This document shows positions 1-10,798 of a stretch of DNA of 64,000 nucleotides, piece by piece. Source of the DNA: CAVSUZ01 sp963791885 (GTDB lineage Bacteria > Pseudomonadota > Alphaproteobacteria > Acetobacterales > Acetobacteraceae); NCBI GenBank assembly GCA_963791885.1, contig CAWBUL010000006.1, forward strand, positions 1,674,001 to 1,738,000, written 5' to 3'. The stretch's first letter is position 1. Each line of letters opens with the position of its first letter. The notes beneath the pieces were generated by a model. It ran no database searches, was not told the origin of the DNA, and worked only from the letters and a program-made list of their open reading frames with translations. The position numbers and the translations under genes were made by a program.

Positions 1-437
1 TCTGCGACGAACCGGTGTCGTCACTCGACGTGTCTGTCCGCGCACAAATCCTGAATCTGCTGGCTGAGCTGCAGGAACGTCTGGACCTCGCGTATCTTTA
101 CATTTCGCACGACCTTAGCTCGGTTCGCTTTCTGAGCACCCATGTCGCAGTGATGTATCTCGGCAAGATCGTTGAGATTGCAACCGCCGACGCGCTGTTT
201 GCCCATCCGCACCACCATTACACGCGAGCCCTGCTCGGCTCCATTCCGGTTCCGGACCCAGACGCAACGCAGCACCACGCACCACTTCCAGGCGAGGTAC
301 CAAGCGCAGTCAGGCGTCCACCGGGCTGCCCGTTCCATCCCAGATGTGCGGCGGCGCTGCCGCGTTGCCGCACGGAGGTTCCGGTCCTGACCAGTATCGA
401 CCCTGGCCACAGCGTCAGTTGCCACAACCCCGCATAG
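1..437 (+). CDS. Oligopeptide/dipeptide ABC transporter ATP-binding protein, C-terminal part (5' end outside window)
   Basis: Cytoplasmic ATPase subunit of an OppF/DppF-type importer, cut by the window start (reading frame begins at base 3). The first visible residues are the end of Walker B and the D-loop (CDEPVSSLDVS), followed by the H-loop (ISHDLSSV) and the C-terminal extension typical of peptide-transporter ATPases: a HPHHHYTRAL segment, then a cysteine-rich tail (CPFHPRC ... CRTE ... SCH). The missing N-terminal part should hold Walker A and the signature motif. The binding-protein gene starts 26 bases downstream on the same strand, so the pair belongs to one import operon whose permeases probably lie upstream of the window. 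The substrate cannot be read from the sequence; peptides, opines or similar small molecules are typical of the family. Confidence 0.93.
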   Translation, partial: CDEPVSSLDVSVRAQILNLLAELQERLDLAYLYISHDLSSVRFLSTHVAVMYLGKIVEIATADALFAHPHHHYTRALLGSIPVPDPDATQHHAPLPGEVPSAVRRPPGCPFHPRCAAALPRCRTEVPVLTSIDPGHSVSCHNPA

Positions 438-463
438 CTCAATCAGTTTAGGAGGCAAGAAAA

Positions 464-2194
464 ATGGGAGACTTCAACCTGACTCGTCGCGGTGCAATGA
501 CGGGACTCACCGCGACCGTGGCTGCCGCCAGCGTACGCCCGACCAAGGCGTCAACGTCGCTCTTCAAGCTCTACATGATGATACCGAACAACCAGCCGAC
601 GCGGATGATCTGGGGAACGCTGGCGGCCCAGCAGATGGCACGAATCGGCATTGACGTGGTGTCCAGCTTTGTGCCGTTCACCGTGATCGCGCCGCGCCGT
701 AGCAAAGGCGGAGGTGCGACATATACGGAAGGCGGTTGGGACTGCTACCTCGAACGCTATTACTACGCCAGCATCACGCCAACGCCGAATTCTCTGTTCT
801 CCAGCAAGCTCATCCCCCCGAACGGGGAGAATTACTACTACGTGGAAGACAAGATCCTCGATGAAACGATGGATCGCTATGCGGGATCGCCGGACCCGGC
901 GGTGCGCATGGATGCGATCCATGCGTTCGAAAAGCGGTGGTACGATATCCAGCCGTTGACGATCTTGTTCTATCCGGGCGATGTCATTGCGATAAGCCCG
1001 AAGCTGAAGGGTTTCGATTCCACCACTTTCAACCCGGTCTTCTATCCGCGCGCCGAAAACTGGACGTTGGAGGGTGCCGGTGACACCACCGCCAATTTCG
1101 CGTCCTGGCCGCCGCCCAGTTCCTTGATTCCCATGTATACGATCGGTTACCACGAATCCAACATCTTCGGCCCGGTATATGATCGCCTATACGAGTACAA
1201 TTCCTGGGCGGAGAAGAAACTGGTTCCTGCTCTGGCGGAAAGCCACACGCAGTCCGCCGATGGAAAGCACTGGGTGATCACGATGCGGAAGGGGGTCACC
1301 TGGCACAGCGGGGAGGAGTTCACAGCCGCCGACGTGAAATTCACCTGGGATGCCATCATGAACGCCGACTATGGCAGCCAGTTCCGTGCCGGCTTCCTGT
1401 CGGTGTTCGGTTCGCCCGATGCGTACAAGGTGACCGGCAAGTACGAAATCACCGTTGATCTGCCGCAATACAACATGATGTTCTTCGATTGGATCGTCGG
1501 CTCGATGGCCATCATGCCGGAGCATGCCTATAAGGACATCAAGCCGGAGGCCATGCGCGGCCATGCGGCCAGCACGTGGCTCGGCACTTATGCGGTTAAA
1601 ACATCGGATGGAGGCACCTTCACCGCGCATGGAGGGATTGGCACGGGGGCTTGGATTCCCCAGGGCTTCGACCCGGTGCGAAAAGCGTACAAGACGGTCC
1701 GCAACGAGAAGTACTGGAAACCGATGCCGGGGAACGTCAAGACGTTCTCCGTCGTGAATATCGAAAGTACCAACTCTATTCTGAGCGCTCTCAAGTCCGG
1801 CGATATCGTCGCGCATGATCCGATGTATGACATCGGTTCGCTCGTGCCCACCATCGATAAGTCATGGGCCAATGTGCTCACATTCAACTCTTACAAATGG
1901 CAGCATGTCTGCTTTAACCTGCGGCATCCGGTGTTCGGCACCGGCGTTGATACACCACTGGGCAAGAAAGATCCGTCGCGCGCAGCGGAAGCCGCCGCCT
2001 ATGTCCGCCAGGCGATCAGCCATGCCATGCCGCGGGAACAGATCGTGCAGCAGATTGCCAGCGGTTATGGCAATCCCGGTACCGTGCCAATTCCCTGGTC
2101 ATCGCCGGAATACGATCATCAGTTGCTGAAGCCGATCGAGTACAATCTCGATCTCTCGCGCAAATACATGGAGCAGGCCGGCTACACCTACTGA
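464..2194 (+). CDS. Family 5 extracellular solute-binding protein with circularly permuted lobes
   Basis: Periplasmic binding protein of a peptide/opine-type ABC importer, 576 residues. A strong Shine-Dalgarno (taggaggc) precedes the ATG, and a Tat-like leader carries TRRGAM at residues 7-12. The domain order is unusual. Residues about 33-200 match what is normally the C-terminal part of family 5 proteins: the ARIGIDV strand, the WDCYLERYY segment, the ENYYYVEDKILD helix and LFYPGDVIAISPKLKGF. Residues about 220-576 match the normal N-terminal and middle parts: YDRLYEYN, LVPALAES, WVITMRKGVTWHSGEEFTA, ending in RKYMEQAGYTY. In ordinary members that last motif is followed by the C-terminal lobe; here the protein stops. 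The other family 5 protein in this window (36860-38353) has the usual order, so it serves as an internal comparison. Operon with the upstream ATPase and downstream monooxygenase is likely. Confidence 0.9.
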   Translation: MGDFNLTRRGAMTGLTATVAAASVRPTKASTSLFKLYMMIPNNQPTRMIWGTLAAQQMARIGIDVVSSFVPFTVIAPRRSKGGGATYTEGGWDCYLERYYYASITPTPNSLFSSKLIPPNGENYYYVEDKILDETMDRYAGSPDPAVRMDAIHAFEKRWYDIQPLTILFYPGDVIAISPKLKGFDSTTFNPVFYPRAENWTLEGAGDTTANFASWPPPSSLIPMYTIGYHESNIFGPVYDRLYEYNSWAEKKLVPALAESHTQSADGKHWVITMRKGVTWHSGEEFTAADVKFTWDAIMNADYGSQFRAGFLSVFGSPDAYKVTGKYEITVDLPQYNMMFFDWIVGSMAIMPEHAYKDIKPEAMRGHAASTWLGTYAVKTSDGGTFTAHGGIGTGAWIPQGFDPVRKAYKTVRNEKYWKPMPGNVKTFSVVNIESTNSILSALKSGDIVAHDPMYDIGSLVPTIDKSWANVLTFNSYKWQHVCFNLRHPVFGTGVDTPLGKKDPSRAAEAAAYVRQAISHAMPREQIVQQIASGYGNPGTVPIPWSSPEYDHQLLKPIEYNLDLSRKYMEQAGYTY

Positions 2195-2230
2195 TTTTCG
2201 CGCGTTCCGGAACGGCATCAGGAGACGATC

Positions 2231-3571
2231 GTGCCAAAGACCAAGCGGCAAATGCGGCTGGGAATGTCCATGCGTGGCATCGGATATCACCCGGCGGCGT
2301 GGCGCTATCCCGACGTCCCGTCGGACGGCACGCTGCGGTTCGATCATTACGTACGCAACGCGCAGATGGCTGAGGCCGGCAAGTTCGACATGATCTTCTT
2401 TGCCGATGGCATCGGGATCAGGGAAAAGGATGAACCACCCGGCTCCCTGTGCCGCTCCGGATACGAGATCGTCGAAATGGAGCCGCTGACCCTGCTGCCG
2501 GCGCTGGCGGCTCTGACGAAGCGCGTCGGCCTGGTGACCACCGCATCTACCATCTACAACGAACCGTATCATATCGCCCGTAAGTTCGCGACCCTTGACC
2601 TGATCAGCGGTGGAAGGGCGGGATGGAATATCGTGACGTCGTGGTCTGACGCCGAGGCACAGAATTTCAACCGCGCCAAACATCTGGAGTACGATACGCG
2701 CTACGAACGTGCTGCGGAGTTCGTGGAGGTTGTCAAAGGCCTCTGGGACAGCTGGGAGCCAGGCGCCTTCGTTTACGACAAAGAAAGCAGCCTGTTCTAC
2801 GACGAAGCGAAGATGCATCTTCTTAATCACAAAGGAAAGCACTTCTCTGTCAAAGGGCCGCTCAACGTCGCCGAGATGCCGCAAGGCCGCCCCATCCTTG
2901 TCCAGGCCGGTGCATCGGAACAGGGGCGGGACATCGCTGCCAGATCGGCCGACGTGATCTACGCCGCCCAGGACAATATCCCGGCCGCGCGGGCCTATTA
3001 TGACGACGTCAAATCGCGCCTAGCGCAGTATGGCCGCGACTGGGACGATCTGAAGATCATGCCGGCCCTACGCCCTATTGTCGCCGCCACCCGTGCTGAG
3101 GCACAGGCCAAGTTCGACCAGTTGCAGTGTCTTTTACGTCCGCTCGTGGGCCTCGCGCGCGTATACAACGAGCTCGGCGACCTCTCGGGCTACCCAATCG
3201 ACGGACCGGTACCGGAGCCGAAGGTGGAACCGCAGGTGCGCAGCGCCGCGGACCGCATCATGAAGCGGGTGAGGGCGAACAACTGGACCATCCGCCAGCT
3301 CTGCGAAAATCTCGCCGGCGCCGGCGGCTTCTGCCTGATCGGCACCGCCGCTGACATCGTGGATATTATGGAAGGGTGGATGGACGAAGGGGCCTGCGAC
3401 GGATTCAACATCACGCCCACGCATCTGCCAGGCGGGTGCGAGGATTTCGTTCGCTTTATCACACCAGAACTACAGCGTCGGGGACGGTTTCGCACGGAGT
3501 ATGAAGGCAAGACGCTGCGCGAGAATCTCGGGCGGAGGCCGCACGTCAATCGCTATACCAAGGCCGCCTGA
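2231..3571 (+). CDS. LLM-class flavin monooxygenase, NtaA/SnaA/DszA family
   Basis: FMNH2-dependent monooxygenase of the family that includes nitrilotriacetate, pristinamycin and dibenzothiophene-sulfone monooxygenases; it needs a separate flavin reductase, not seen nearby. The 446-residue length fits. Seen: the N-terminal FADG strand-turn after KFDMIF, the AARKFATLDL-like segment (IARKFATLDLISGGRAGWNIVTSW) characteristic of this branch, RYERAAEFVEVVKGLWDSW, and a C-terminal GFNITPTHLPGGCEDF segment. Translation begins at GTG with an aggag site about 7 bases upstream. It lies 36 bases after the binding protein, so the operon probably imports and then oxidises one substrate, perhaps an aminopolycarboxylate, sulfonate or heterocycle; the identity is inference. 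Confidence 0.9.
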   Translation: MPKTKRQMRLGMSMRGIGYHPAAWRYPDVPSDGTLRFDHYVRNAQMAEAGKFDMIFFADGIGIREKDEPPGSLCRSGYEIVEMEPLTLLPALAALTKRVGLVTTASTIYNEPYHIARKFATLDLISGGRAGWNIVTSWSDAEAQNFNRAKHLEYDTRYERAAEFVEVVKGLWDSWEPGAFVYDKESSLFYDEAKMHLLNHKGKHFSVKGPLNVAEMPQGRPILVQAGASEQGRDIAARSADVIYAAQDNIPAARAYYDDVKSRLAQYGRDWDDLKIMPALRPIVAATRAEAQAKFDQLQCLLRPLVGLARVYNELGDLSGYPIDGPVPEPKVEPQVRSAADRIMKRVRANNWTIRQLCENLAGAGGFCLIGTAADIVDIMEGWMDEGACDGFNITPTHLPGGCEDFVRFITPELQRRGRFRTEYEGKTLRENLGRRPHVNRYTKAA

Positions 3572-3608
3572 GCGGCTACCGCGGTGTGCGGTAACCTGCC
3601 GCGGCCGT

Positions 3609-4403
3609 ATGCTGAAGTTCCGCCAAATCGAGGTGTTCAAGGTCCTGATGGAGGTGGGCACCGTCACTGGTGCGGCTGGCCGGCTGGGCATTTCTCAGCC
3701 AGCCGTCAGTAAGGTGCTCGCAAGTATGGAGCGCAGCACTAATCTCACGCTGTTTGAGCGTCCCCGTGGCCGGCTCATCCCCTCCCCGGACGCACGAAGC
3801 CTCTATCGCCAAGTCCATCGCTCTGTTGTCGGGCTGGACGATCTCTATCGTTTTCATCACTGAGTTGCGCGAGTTACCGCAGGGCCGGCTTGTAATCGGG
3901 TGCTACCCAGCTCTCTCCCTCCGATGGATGCCGAGTGTCATCTCTGGCTTCGTGCGGTGTCATCCTGTTCACGCTTGACGCCGTATTCAACTGCCCGAGG
4001 GGTCACAGGTTGGCCCGTAAGCGAATTGTCCAAGCGGCCGATCTCAATGGGGAACCGTTCATCTCGCTCGGTGGGATGGATCGTTCCCGGCAGGAAATCT
4101 CCGCCGCCCTCGCTGCGGTCGGCCTCCGATCGAGCTCCTGCGTGGATTCGGGCTCCGCGGCGGCGGGTCTGCGCGCCGGTCGGCGAAGGGCTGGGTGTCG
4201 CGCTCGTTGACGCCGTTTCTGCTTCCGACCATCGCCATCTTGCCGTCGTCAGCCGCCCATTCCGGCCGCGCGTGGCAATGTCCGCCTGGTTCGCAGAACC
4301 TCGGGATCACCCGCGTTCCCAGCTGACCAACTCAATTTTGCGCCATCTGCAGCACAGTGCAGCGGAAGAAGGATTCGCAATCGGCCGGCGTCGGACCGAG
4401 TAA
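3609..4403 (+). pseudogene. LysR-family transcriptional regulator, decayed
   Basis: The start reads clearly as a LysR winged helix-turn-helix (MLKFRQIEVFKVLMEVGT, then AAGRLGISQPAVSKVLASME). The frame ends at 3863. The rest of the effector-binding domain is scattered over the other frames: ELRELPQGRLVIGCYPALSL near 3855-3925, CPRGHRLARKRIVQAADL near 3990-4045, and GEGLGVALVDA near 4185-4215, closing with a stop at 4401-4403. About 30-40 residues that normally lie between the first beta strands and the hinge also seem to be missing. At least three frame changes plus an internal deletion indicate real decay rather than a single sequence error. It probably once controlled the adjacent ABC/monooxygenase operon. 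Confidence 0.82.
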
Positions 4404-4452
4404 GCTTCGATTTTGCTCGGCCACGATCCTGCGCGAAGGCGGCCTCTTTGCC

Positions 4453-5589
4453 TCATGCCGTTTCATCGCGACTCCCGGGAACCGCGAGTGTCAGCGACAT
4501 CTGCCCGGCGTCGTATGCAAAGTTCGACAGCGCCACGCCGAGCAGGCGGATCGGGATCGGCGGAGGAAACTCGCGGCCCAAGAGATCAAGGCAGATATGC
4601 TCCAATACCTCCCGGTCGGCGATCCCGTCGGCCACGGATCGGCTGCGGGTGGTGCGGCGGAAATCGGCGTATTTGATTTTTACTGTGACGGTGCGGGCCG
4701 GCCGGTCTTCTCGCGTGTAGGAAGCCCATAGCTTTTCGACCAGGGGGGCGATGGCCGGGGGCACTTCGGGCCAGGTGGTGACGTCCTGCTCGAACGTTCG
4801 CTCAGCCCCGATCGACTTGGTCTCACGGTCGGGGCTGACGGGGCGCGCGTCCTCGGCGCGGGCGATTGCGTAGTAGAACGCCCCTGCTCTGCCGAAATGC
4901 GTTGTGAGGAAATCATGCGAGGCGCTCCGCAGATCGGCGCCCGTGTGCAGGCCCAGCGCCTGCATCTTGCGCGCCGTGACGGGGCCGACGCCGTGGAAGG
5001 CGGCAACGGGCAGCGTTTCGACGAAGGCGGGTCCCATCCGCGGCGTGATGACAAAGAGACCATCCGGCTTGCGGTGATCCGACGCAAGCTTCGCAAGAAA
5101 CTTGTTGTAGGAGACGCCGGCAGATGCGGTCAGTCCAGTCTCCTCTCGGATCGCCGCTTTGATCTCGCGGGCGATCTCGGTCGCCGTGGTGCCGGCCTCG
5201 GCCGCCTGGGTCACGTCCAGATAGGCTTCATCCAGCGAAAGCGGCTGCACCAGGGACGTGTAGCGGGCGAAGATGGCGCGGACCTGGCGTGAGGCCTCCT
5301 TATAGGCGTCGAACCGCGGTCGGACGAAAATCAACTCGGCGCAGAGCCGTGCCGCCGTGGCGGATGGCATAGCGGAGCGGACGCCGAACGGACGCGCTTC
5401 GTAGCTGGCGGTCAGAACCACGCCGCGCGGCCTTGGGCTGCCCACGGCGATCGGCTTGCCGCGCAGGGACGGATCATCCCGCTGCTCCACGGACGCGTAG
5501 AAGGCATCCATGTCGATATGGATGATGCGCCGGGGGGCCTTTGGTTCCGGTACGGACTCGCGCGGGCTCACGGCCGCAGGGTAGAGCAT
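4453..5589 (-). CDS. dinB: DNA polymerase IV (Y-family translesion polymerase)
   Basis: Error-prone lesion-bypass polymerase, 378 residues, full length. Seen: the catalytic motif IHIDMDAFYASVEQ (first metal-binding Asp), RPFGVRSAMPS in the fingers, SLDEAYLDVT (catalytic Asp-Glu pair), helix-hairpin-helix GVGPVTARKMQALG, and the little-finger region around GAERTFEQDV. The ATG at 5589 lies only 8 bases from the start of the divergent ABC-F gene, and an in-frame GTG at 5571 (MSPRESVPEP) is an alternative, so the promoters of the two genes must overlap their coding starts. No LexA-like site could be identified confidently. Confidence 0.95.
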   Translation of the reverse strand: MLYPAAVSPRESVPEPKAPRRIIHIDMDAFYASVEQRDDPSLRGKPIAVGSPRPRGVVLTASYEARPFGVRSAMPSATAARLCAELIFVRPRFDAYKEASRQVRAIFARYTSLVQPLSLDEAYLDVTQAAEAGTTATEIAREIKAAIREETGLTASAGVSYNKFLAKLASDHRKPDGLFVITPRMGPAFVETLPVAAFHGVGPVTARKMQALGLHTGADLRSASHDFLTTHFGRAGAFYYAIARAEDARPVSPDRETKSIGAERTFEQDVTTWPEVPPAIAPLVEKLWASYTREDRPARTVTVKIKYADFRRTTRSRSVADGIADREVLEHICLDLLGREFPPPIPIRLLGVALSNFAYDAGQMSLTLAVPGSRDETA

Positions 5590-5597
5590 CCGCCGCC

Positions 5598-7457
<1,860 letters not shown>

Positions 7458-7579
7458 GGGATCGCGCAACGTTGTTGTTGACGCGTCCCCACCCTGCGTG
7501 CACAGAGTAGTTTGCCGGGTAACCGGATCAGTAAATTGGGGCGGAAAACAAGCCCCGCGAACAGGGAAGGTCAACGGCC

Positions 7580-8956
7580 ATGGGTTCCATGCGTCGGCGG
7601 AATTTCATTGCCAATTCCGTAGCCGCGGCGGCGGCCGGTGGACTGGCTCGACCGTATATCGCCAATGCGCAGGCGAAGACGGCGGTGATCTGGGTGAACC
7701 AGGGGTTCATTCCGCAAGAGGACGCTGCATTCAAGAAAGTTGCCGATGACTATATGAAGGCGAGCGGCAATAAGCTGGATTATAGCATTCTGCCGTTCAC
7801 GGCGCTCAATCAGAAAACGATTTCGGCCCTGACCAGCGGCGACGTTCCCGACCTGATCTTCAACGACGCGCCCGCAACCATCATCGCTCAGAACGCGTGG
7901 GACGATAAGTTCATCGACGTTACGGACGTGGTAGCGCCGTATGAGCAGCAGTTGAGCGATACGGCGAAACTCGGGGCCACATTCTACAACAAGGCGACCG
8001 GCAAGCGGAGCTATTACCTGTGCCCGATCAAGCAGGGCGGCACGCCGTTCCACATTTGGGGCAACTTGGTGGAGAAAGCGGGATTTAAAGTCTCGGATAT
8101 TCCCGATACATGGGAGGCGCGCTGGGAATTCATCAAGCCGATGCAGAAAATCCTGCGCGGCAAAGGCATGAGGCGGATCTATGCGCTGGGGTTGCAGGTA
8201 ACCACGGTGGGGCCGAACGATGGCAACAACCTCTATCAGCACACGCTGATTGCGCATGGCGGCAAGGACATCGTGACTGTCGATGGCAAGCTGCACACAG
8301 ACGATCCGCAGGTGCGAGAGGCGGCGATTAAGACGACGGAGTTCCTGGCTGGACTGTACAAGGATGGGGTGGTTCCGCCGGAGGCTCTGAGCTGGAACGA
8401 CGCGGACGATAACAATGGCTTCCACGAAAAGCTGTTCGTCATGGATTTCGACGGCACACTGTCCACCGAACTCGCGATGATCTCCAACAAGGAGGATTAC
8501 GATGCGGCGGTGACGCTGGGGATGCCGAAATTCGCCGACGGCTCGATTATTCCCTGCCAGGTGGGCGTGGGCGGCGGGTTCATTCCGAAGGGGGCCAAGG
8601 GCGCGGAGGTCGCCAAGGATCTGATGAAGTTCTGGATGCAGCCGCAGCAGATGAACGACAACCTGAAGGCGGGGCTTGGCCGGTGGGTGCCGGCGATTCC
8701 GCAGGTGGTCAAGGACGATCCATGGTGGCTGAAATCTGACGACCCGCACCGCGCGCCGTATGTGCGGGAGTCGGTTCTGGATCCGACCACCATCGACTGG
8801 CTGGGCTTCACACCGGCGTGGGGCCAGGTTGAGGCGGAGCAGCTTCACCAGGGAACGGTAGCCGACGTGGTTAAGAACGGCATGACGCCTCAGCAGGCGG
8901 TGGACAAGGCGTTTAAGCGCATGGAGCAGATCTTCGCGCAAATTGCTCACACCTGA
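7580..8956 (+). CDS. Family 1 extracellular (sugar-type) solute-binding protein
   Basis: Periplasmic receptor for a carbohydrate-type ABC importer, 458 residues. The leader MRRRNFIANSVAAAAAGGLA followed by a cleavable ANAQA resembles a Tat signal with an RRRNF motif. The body has the family 1 pattern: FKKVADDYMKASG, ALTSGDVPDLIF near residue 90, and a late LMKFWMQPQQMN segment. Two ATGs are possible (7580 or 7589); 7589 would put the arginines directly at the N-terminus. It starts a run of five same-strand genes with four permeases behind it. Sugar specificity cannot be told from sequence. Confidence 0.88.
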   Translation: MGSMRRRNFIANSVAAAAAGGLARPYIANAQAKTAVIWVNQGFIPQEDAAFKKVADDYMKASGNKLDYSILPFTALNQKTISALTSGDVPDLIFNDAPATIIAQNAWDDKFIDVTDVVAPYEQQLSDTAKLGATFYNKATGKRSYYLCPIKQGGTPFHIWGNLVEKAGFKVSDIPDTWEARWEFIKPMQKILRGKGMRRIYALGLQVTTVGPNDGNNLYQHTLIAHGGKDIVTVDGKLHTDDPQVREAAIKTTEFLAGLYKDGVVPPEALSWNDADDNNGFHEKLFVMDFDGTLSTELAMISNKEDYDAAVTLGMPKFADGSIIPCQVGVGGGFIPKGAKGAEVAKDLMKFWMQPQQMNDNLKAGLGRWVPAIPQVVKDDPWWLKSDDPHRAPYVRESVLDPTTIDWLGFTPAWGQVEAEQLHQGTVADVVKNGMTPQQAVDKAFKRMEQIFAQIAHT

Positions 8957-8971
8957 GGCGATACGCTGTCC

Positions 8972-9889
8972 ATGAGTAGCTCGCAGCAGGCCGTTTCACT
9001 TGTTCGGAGCGCCGGGGCAATAGGTCCCCGGCGGCGTTCGTGGCATGGCGGACGAGTCGGTGCGGATTACGTGTGGGCGCTGTCCTTCGCCCTGCCGTAC
9101 ATAGCGATCTTCCTGGCTTTCGTGATCTATCCGATCTGCTACGGGCTGTGGCTGGGCAGCGAGCCCTCCCTGTATAGGGCCCTGTTCAACGATCCCCGCT
9201 ACCTCACGACAGTCATCAACACCCTGGTCTATGTCGGGGTCGGTGTGAACGTGAAGATGTTCCTGGCCTTCCTGCTCTCGGGCTTCTTCATGCGCAAGGG
9301 CTGGTGGACCAAGGCCTTATTGGTGATTTTTATCCTGCCCTGGGCGACACCGTCACTGCCCGCTTACATGTCCATCCACTGGTTCCTCGATGGGCAGTGG
9401 GGGATGCTGAACAACATCCTCTATCTGTTGTTCGGCATCGATGGGCCGATCTACCTCAATGACCATTGGTCCGGTCTCGCCTGCAACATCGGCGCCTATA
9501 TCTGGAAAAACCTACCGTTCTGGACCATCATTCTCCTTGCGGGCCGTATGGCTGTGCCGCAGGAGCTGTATGAGGCCGCCGCGGTGGACGGGGCCACCGG
9601 CCTCCGCAGATTTGCGCACGTCACGTTCCCGCTCATGGCGAATCTGTATTTCGTCTGCACGCTGCTGGATACGGTGTTTGCTCTCGGTGACTTCAACGCT
9701 ACGTACTTCGTCTCCGGCGGCGGCCCCGCCATGTCGACCGAAGTGCTCGCCACGCTCGGTATTCGCTACGCCTTCACTGTCGCGCTGCCGCGCCAGGGTG
9801 TCGCCACCGTGATGTCCGCGCTTCCCGTACTTATACCCCTTGTCTTCCTGCTGATGCGCAAGCTTCGTCCATCGGCGGGCCAGTTATGA
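8972..9889 (+). CDS. ABC sugar permease, UgpA/MalF type (pair 1)
   Basis: Inner-membrane permease of the carbohydrate importer, 305 residues with about six hydrophobic helices, beginning WALSFALPYIAIFLAFVIYP. The cytoplasmic coupling motif is visible as ELYEAAAVDGATGLRRFAHV, followed by TFPL, the EAA-G loop that docks to the ATPase. The stop overlaps the start of the next gene by 4 bases (ATGA), as is usual for MalF/MalG-type pairs. It is a paralogue of the permease at 10799-11716, with the same length and closely matching segments such as GVGVNVKMFLAFLLSGFF versus GIGVNLKMFLALLLSGFF. Confidence 0.92.
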   Translation: MSSSQQAVSLVRSAGAIGPRRRSWHGGRVGADYVWALSFALPYIAIFLAFVIYPICYGLWLGSEPSLYRALFNDPRYLTTVINTLVYVGVGVNVKMFLAFLLSGFFMRKGWWTKALLVIFILPWATPSLPAYMSIHWFLDGQWGMLNNILYLLFGIDGPIYLNDHWSGLACNIGAYIWKNLPFWTIILLAGRMAVPQELYEAAAVDGATGLRRFAHVTFPLMANLYFVCTLLDTVFALGDFNATYFVSGGGPAMSTEVLATLGIRYAFTVALPRQGVATVMSALPVLIPLVFLLMRKLRPSAGQL

Positions 9890-10773
9890 GCGCAACCGTC
9901 CCCGTCAGACGCATCGCGTCGCCGATGGTCTACCGGCTGCGGCGGTACGCGACGGAAGCGGCGTGCCTGCTGCTGGGCGCTGCCATCGCCATCTGGTCGG
10001 TCGCGCCCATCTACAACATGTGGGTAATCGCGCTCGACAGCCACGACGACATCTTCAGCGGAGCCATTTGGCCTGAACACGCGTCCTTGAACAGCTTCCG
10101 CGTCGTTGCCACGCAAGGCTACTGGTACCTCGAACGGTTCTGGCATCAGTTCGGCAACAGCTTCATCGTCGGACTGATGGTAACGTTTCTGACGCTTGCC
10201 ATCGGCTCGCTCGCCAGCTTCACGGTGGGGCGGATGCGGTTACGCCGGGGCTGGATGCTGACGAACGCCGCGCTGATGACATACGTGATCCCGGCATCCT
10301 TCCTGGCGATCCCGCTGTACCATGTGATGCAGATTTACGGCCTCGGCAACCAGCTCTGGTCGGTGATCGCAGCACTGACGACCTTTGCTACGCCGTACGC
10401 CATCTTCATTTTTTCCCAGTACTCCAAGTCAATTCCCATGGAGCTCGACGAATCCGCCCGAATCGATGGCGCCAATCCGCTGCAGATCTATCTGCGGATC
10501 TATCTGCCACTGATGGCGCCAGCGCTGGTTGCGGTTGGAACCTATGCCCTATTGCTGGCATGGAACGAATACCTGTACAACTTCCTGTTTCTCTCCACGC
10601 CGCAGAGCATGACGGTCGCGGTGGCGCTGGCGCAATTTCTCAACAGCGACGAGTCACCGTGGAATTTCATGATGGCCACGGCCATCATCTACGCCCTGCC
10701 GCCCATGATCCTGTATTACGGCTTCCGCCGATACATGGCGGCGGGGCTGACCATGGGCGGGGTCAAGGGATAG
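9886..10773 (+). CDS. ABC sugar permease, UgpE/MalG type (pair 1)
   Basis: Second membrane subunit of the first permease pair, 295 residues. Helices include LLLGAAIAIWSVAPIYNMWV and ATQGYWYLERFWHQFGNS leads into the membrane core. The coupling loop is ELDESARIDGANPLQIYLRI followed by YLPLMAPAL. It begins inside the previous stop codon (ATGA overlap), which implies coupled translation. The paralogue 11713-12540 shares the segments FGNS, IGSLASF, TPYAI and LLLAWNEYLY. The two proteins should form the heterodimeric channel with the subunit at 8972-9889. Confidence 0.92.
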   Translation: MSATVPVRRIASPMVYRLRRYATEAACLLLGAAIAIWSVAPIYNMWVIALDSHDDIFSGAIWPEHASLNSFRVVATQGYWYLERFWHQFGNSFIVGLMVTFLTLAIGSLASFTVGRMRLRRGWMLTNAALMTYVIPASFLAIPLYHVMQIYGLGNQLWSVIAALTTFATPYAIFIFSQYSKSIPMELDESARIDGANPLQIYLRIYLPLMAPALVAVGTYALLLAWNEYLYNFLFLSTPQSMTVAVALAQFLNSDESPWNFMMATAIIYALPPMILYYGFRRYMAAGLTMGGVKG

Positions 10774-10798
10774 CGCTCGCACCAGGAGGCTGCTTGCA

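Noticed and set aside
7571..8950. 459-residue minus-strand open frame opposite the sugar-binding protein
   Set aside because: Shadow of the real binding-protein gene; composition (Arg/His/Leu rich) is typical of antisense translation.
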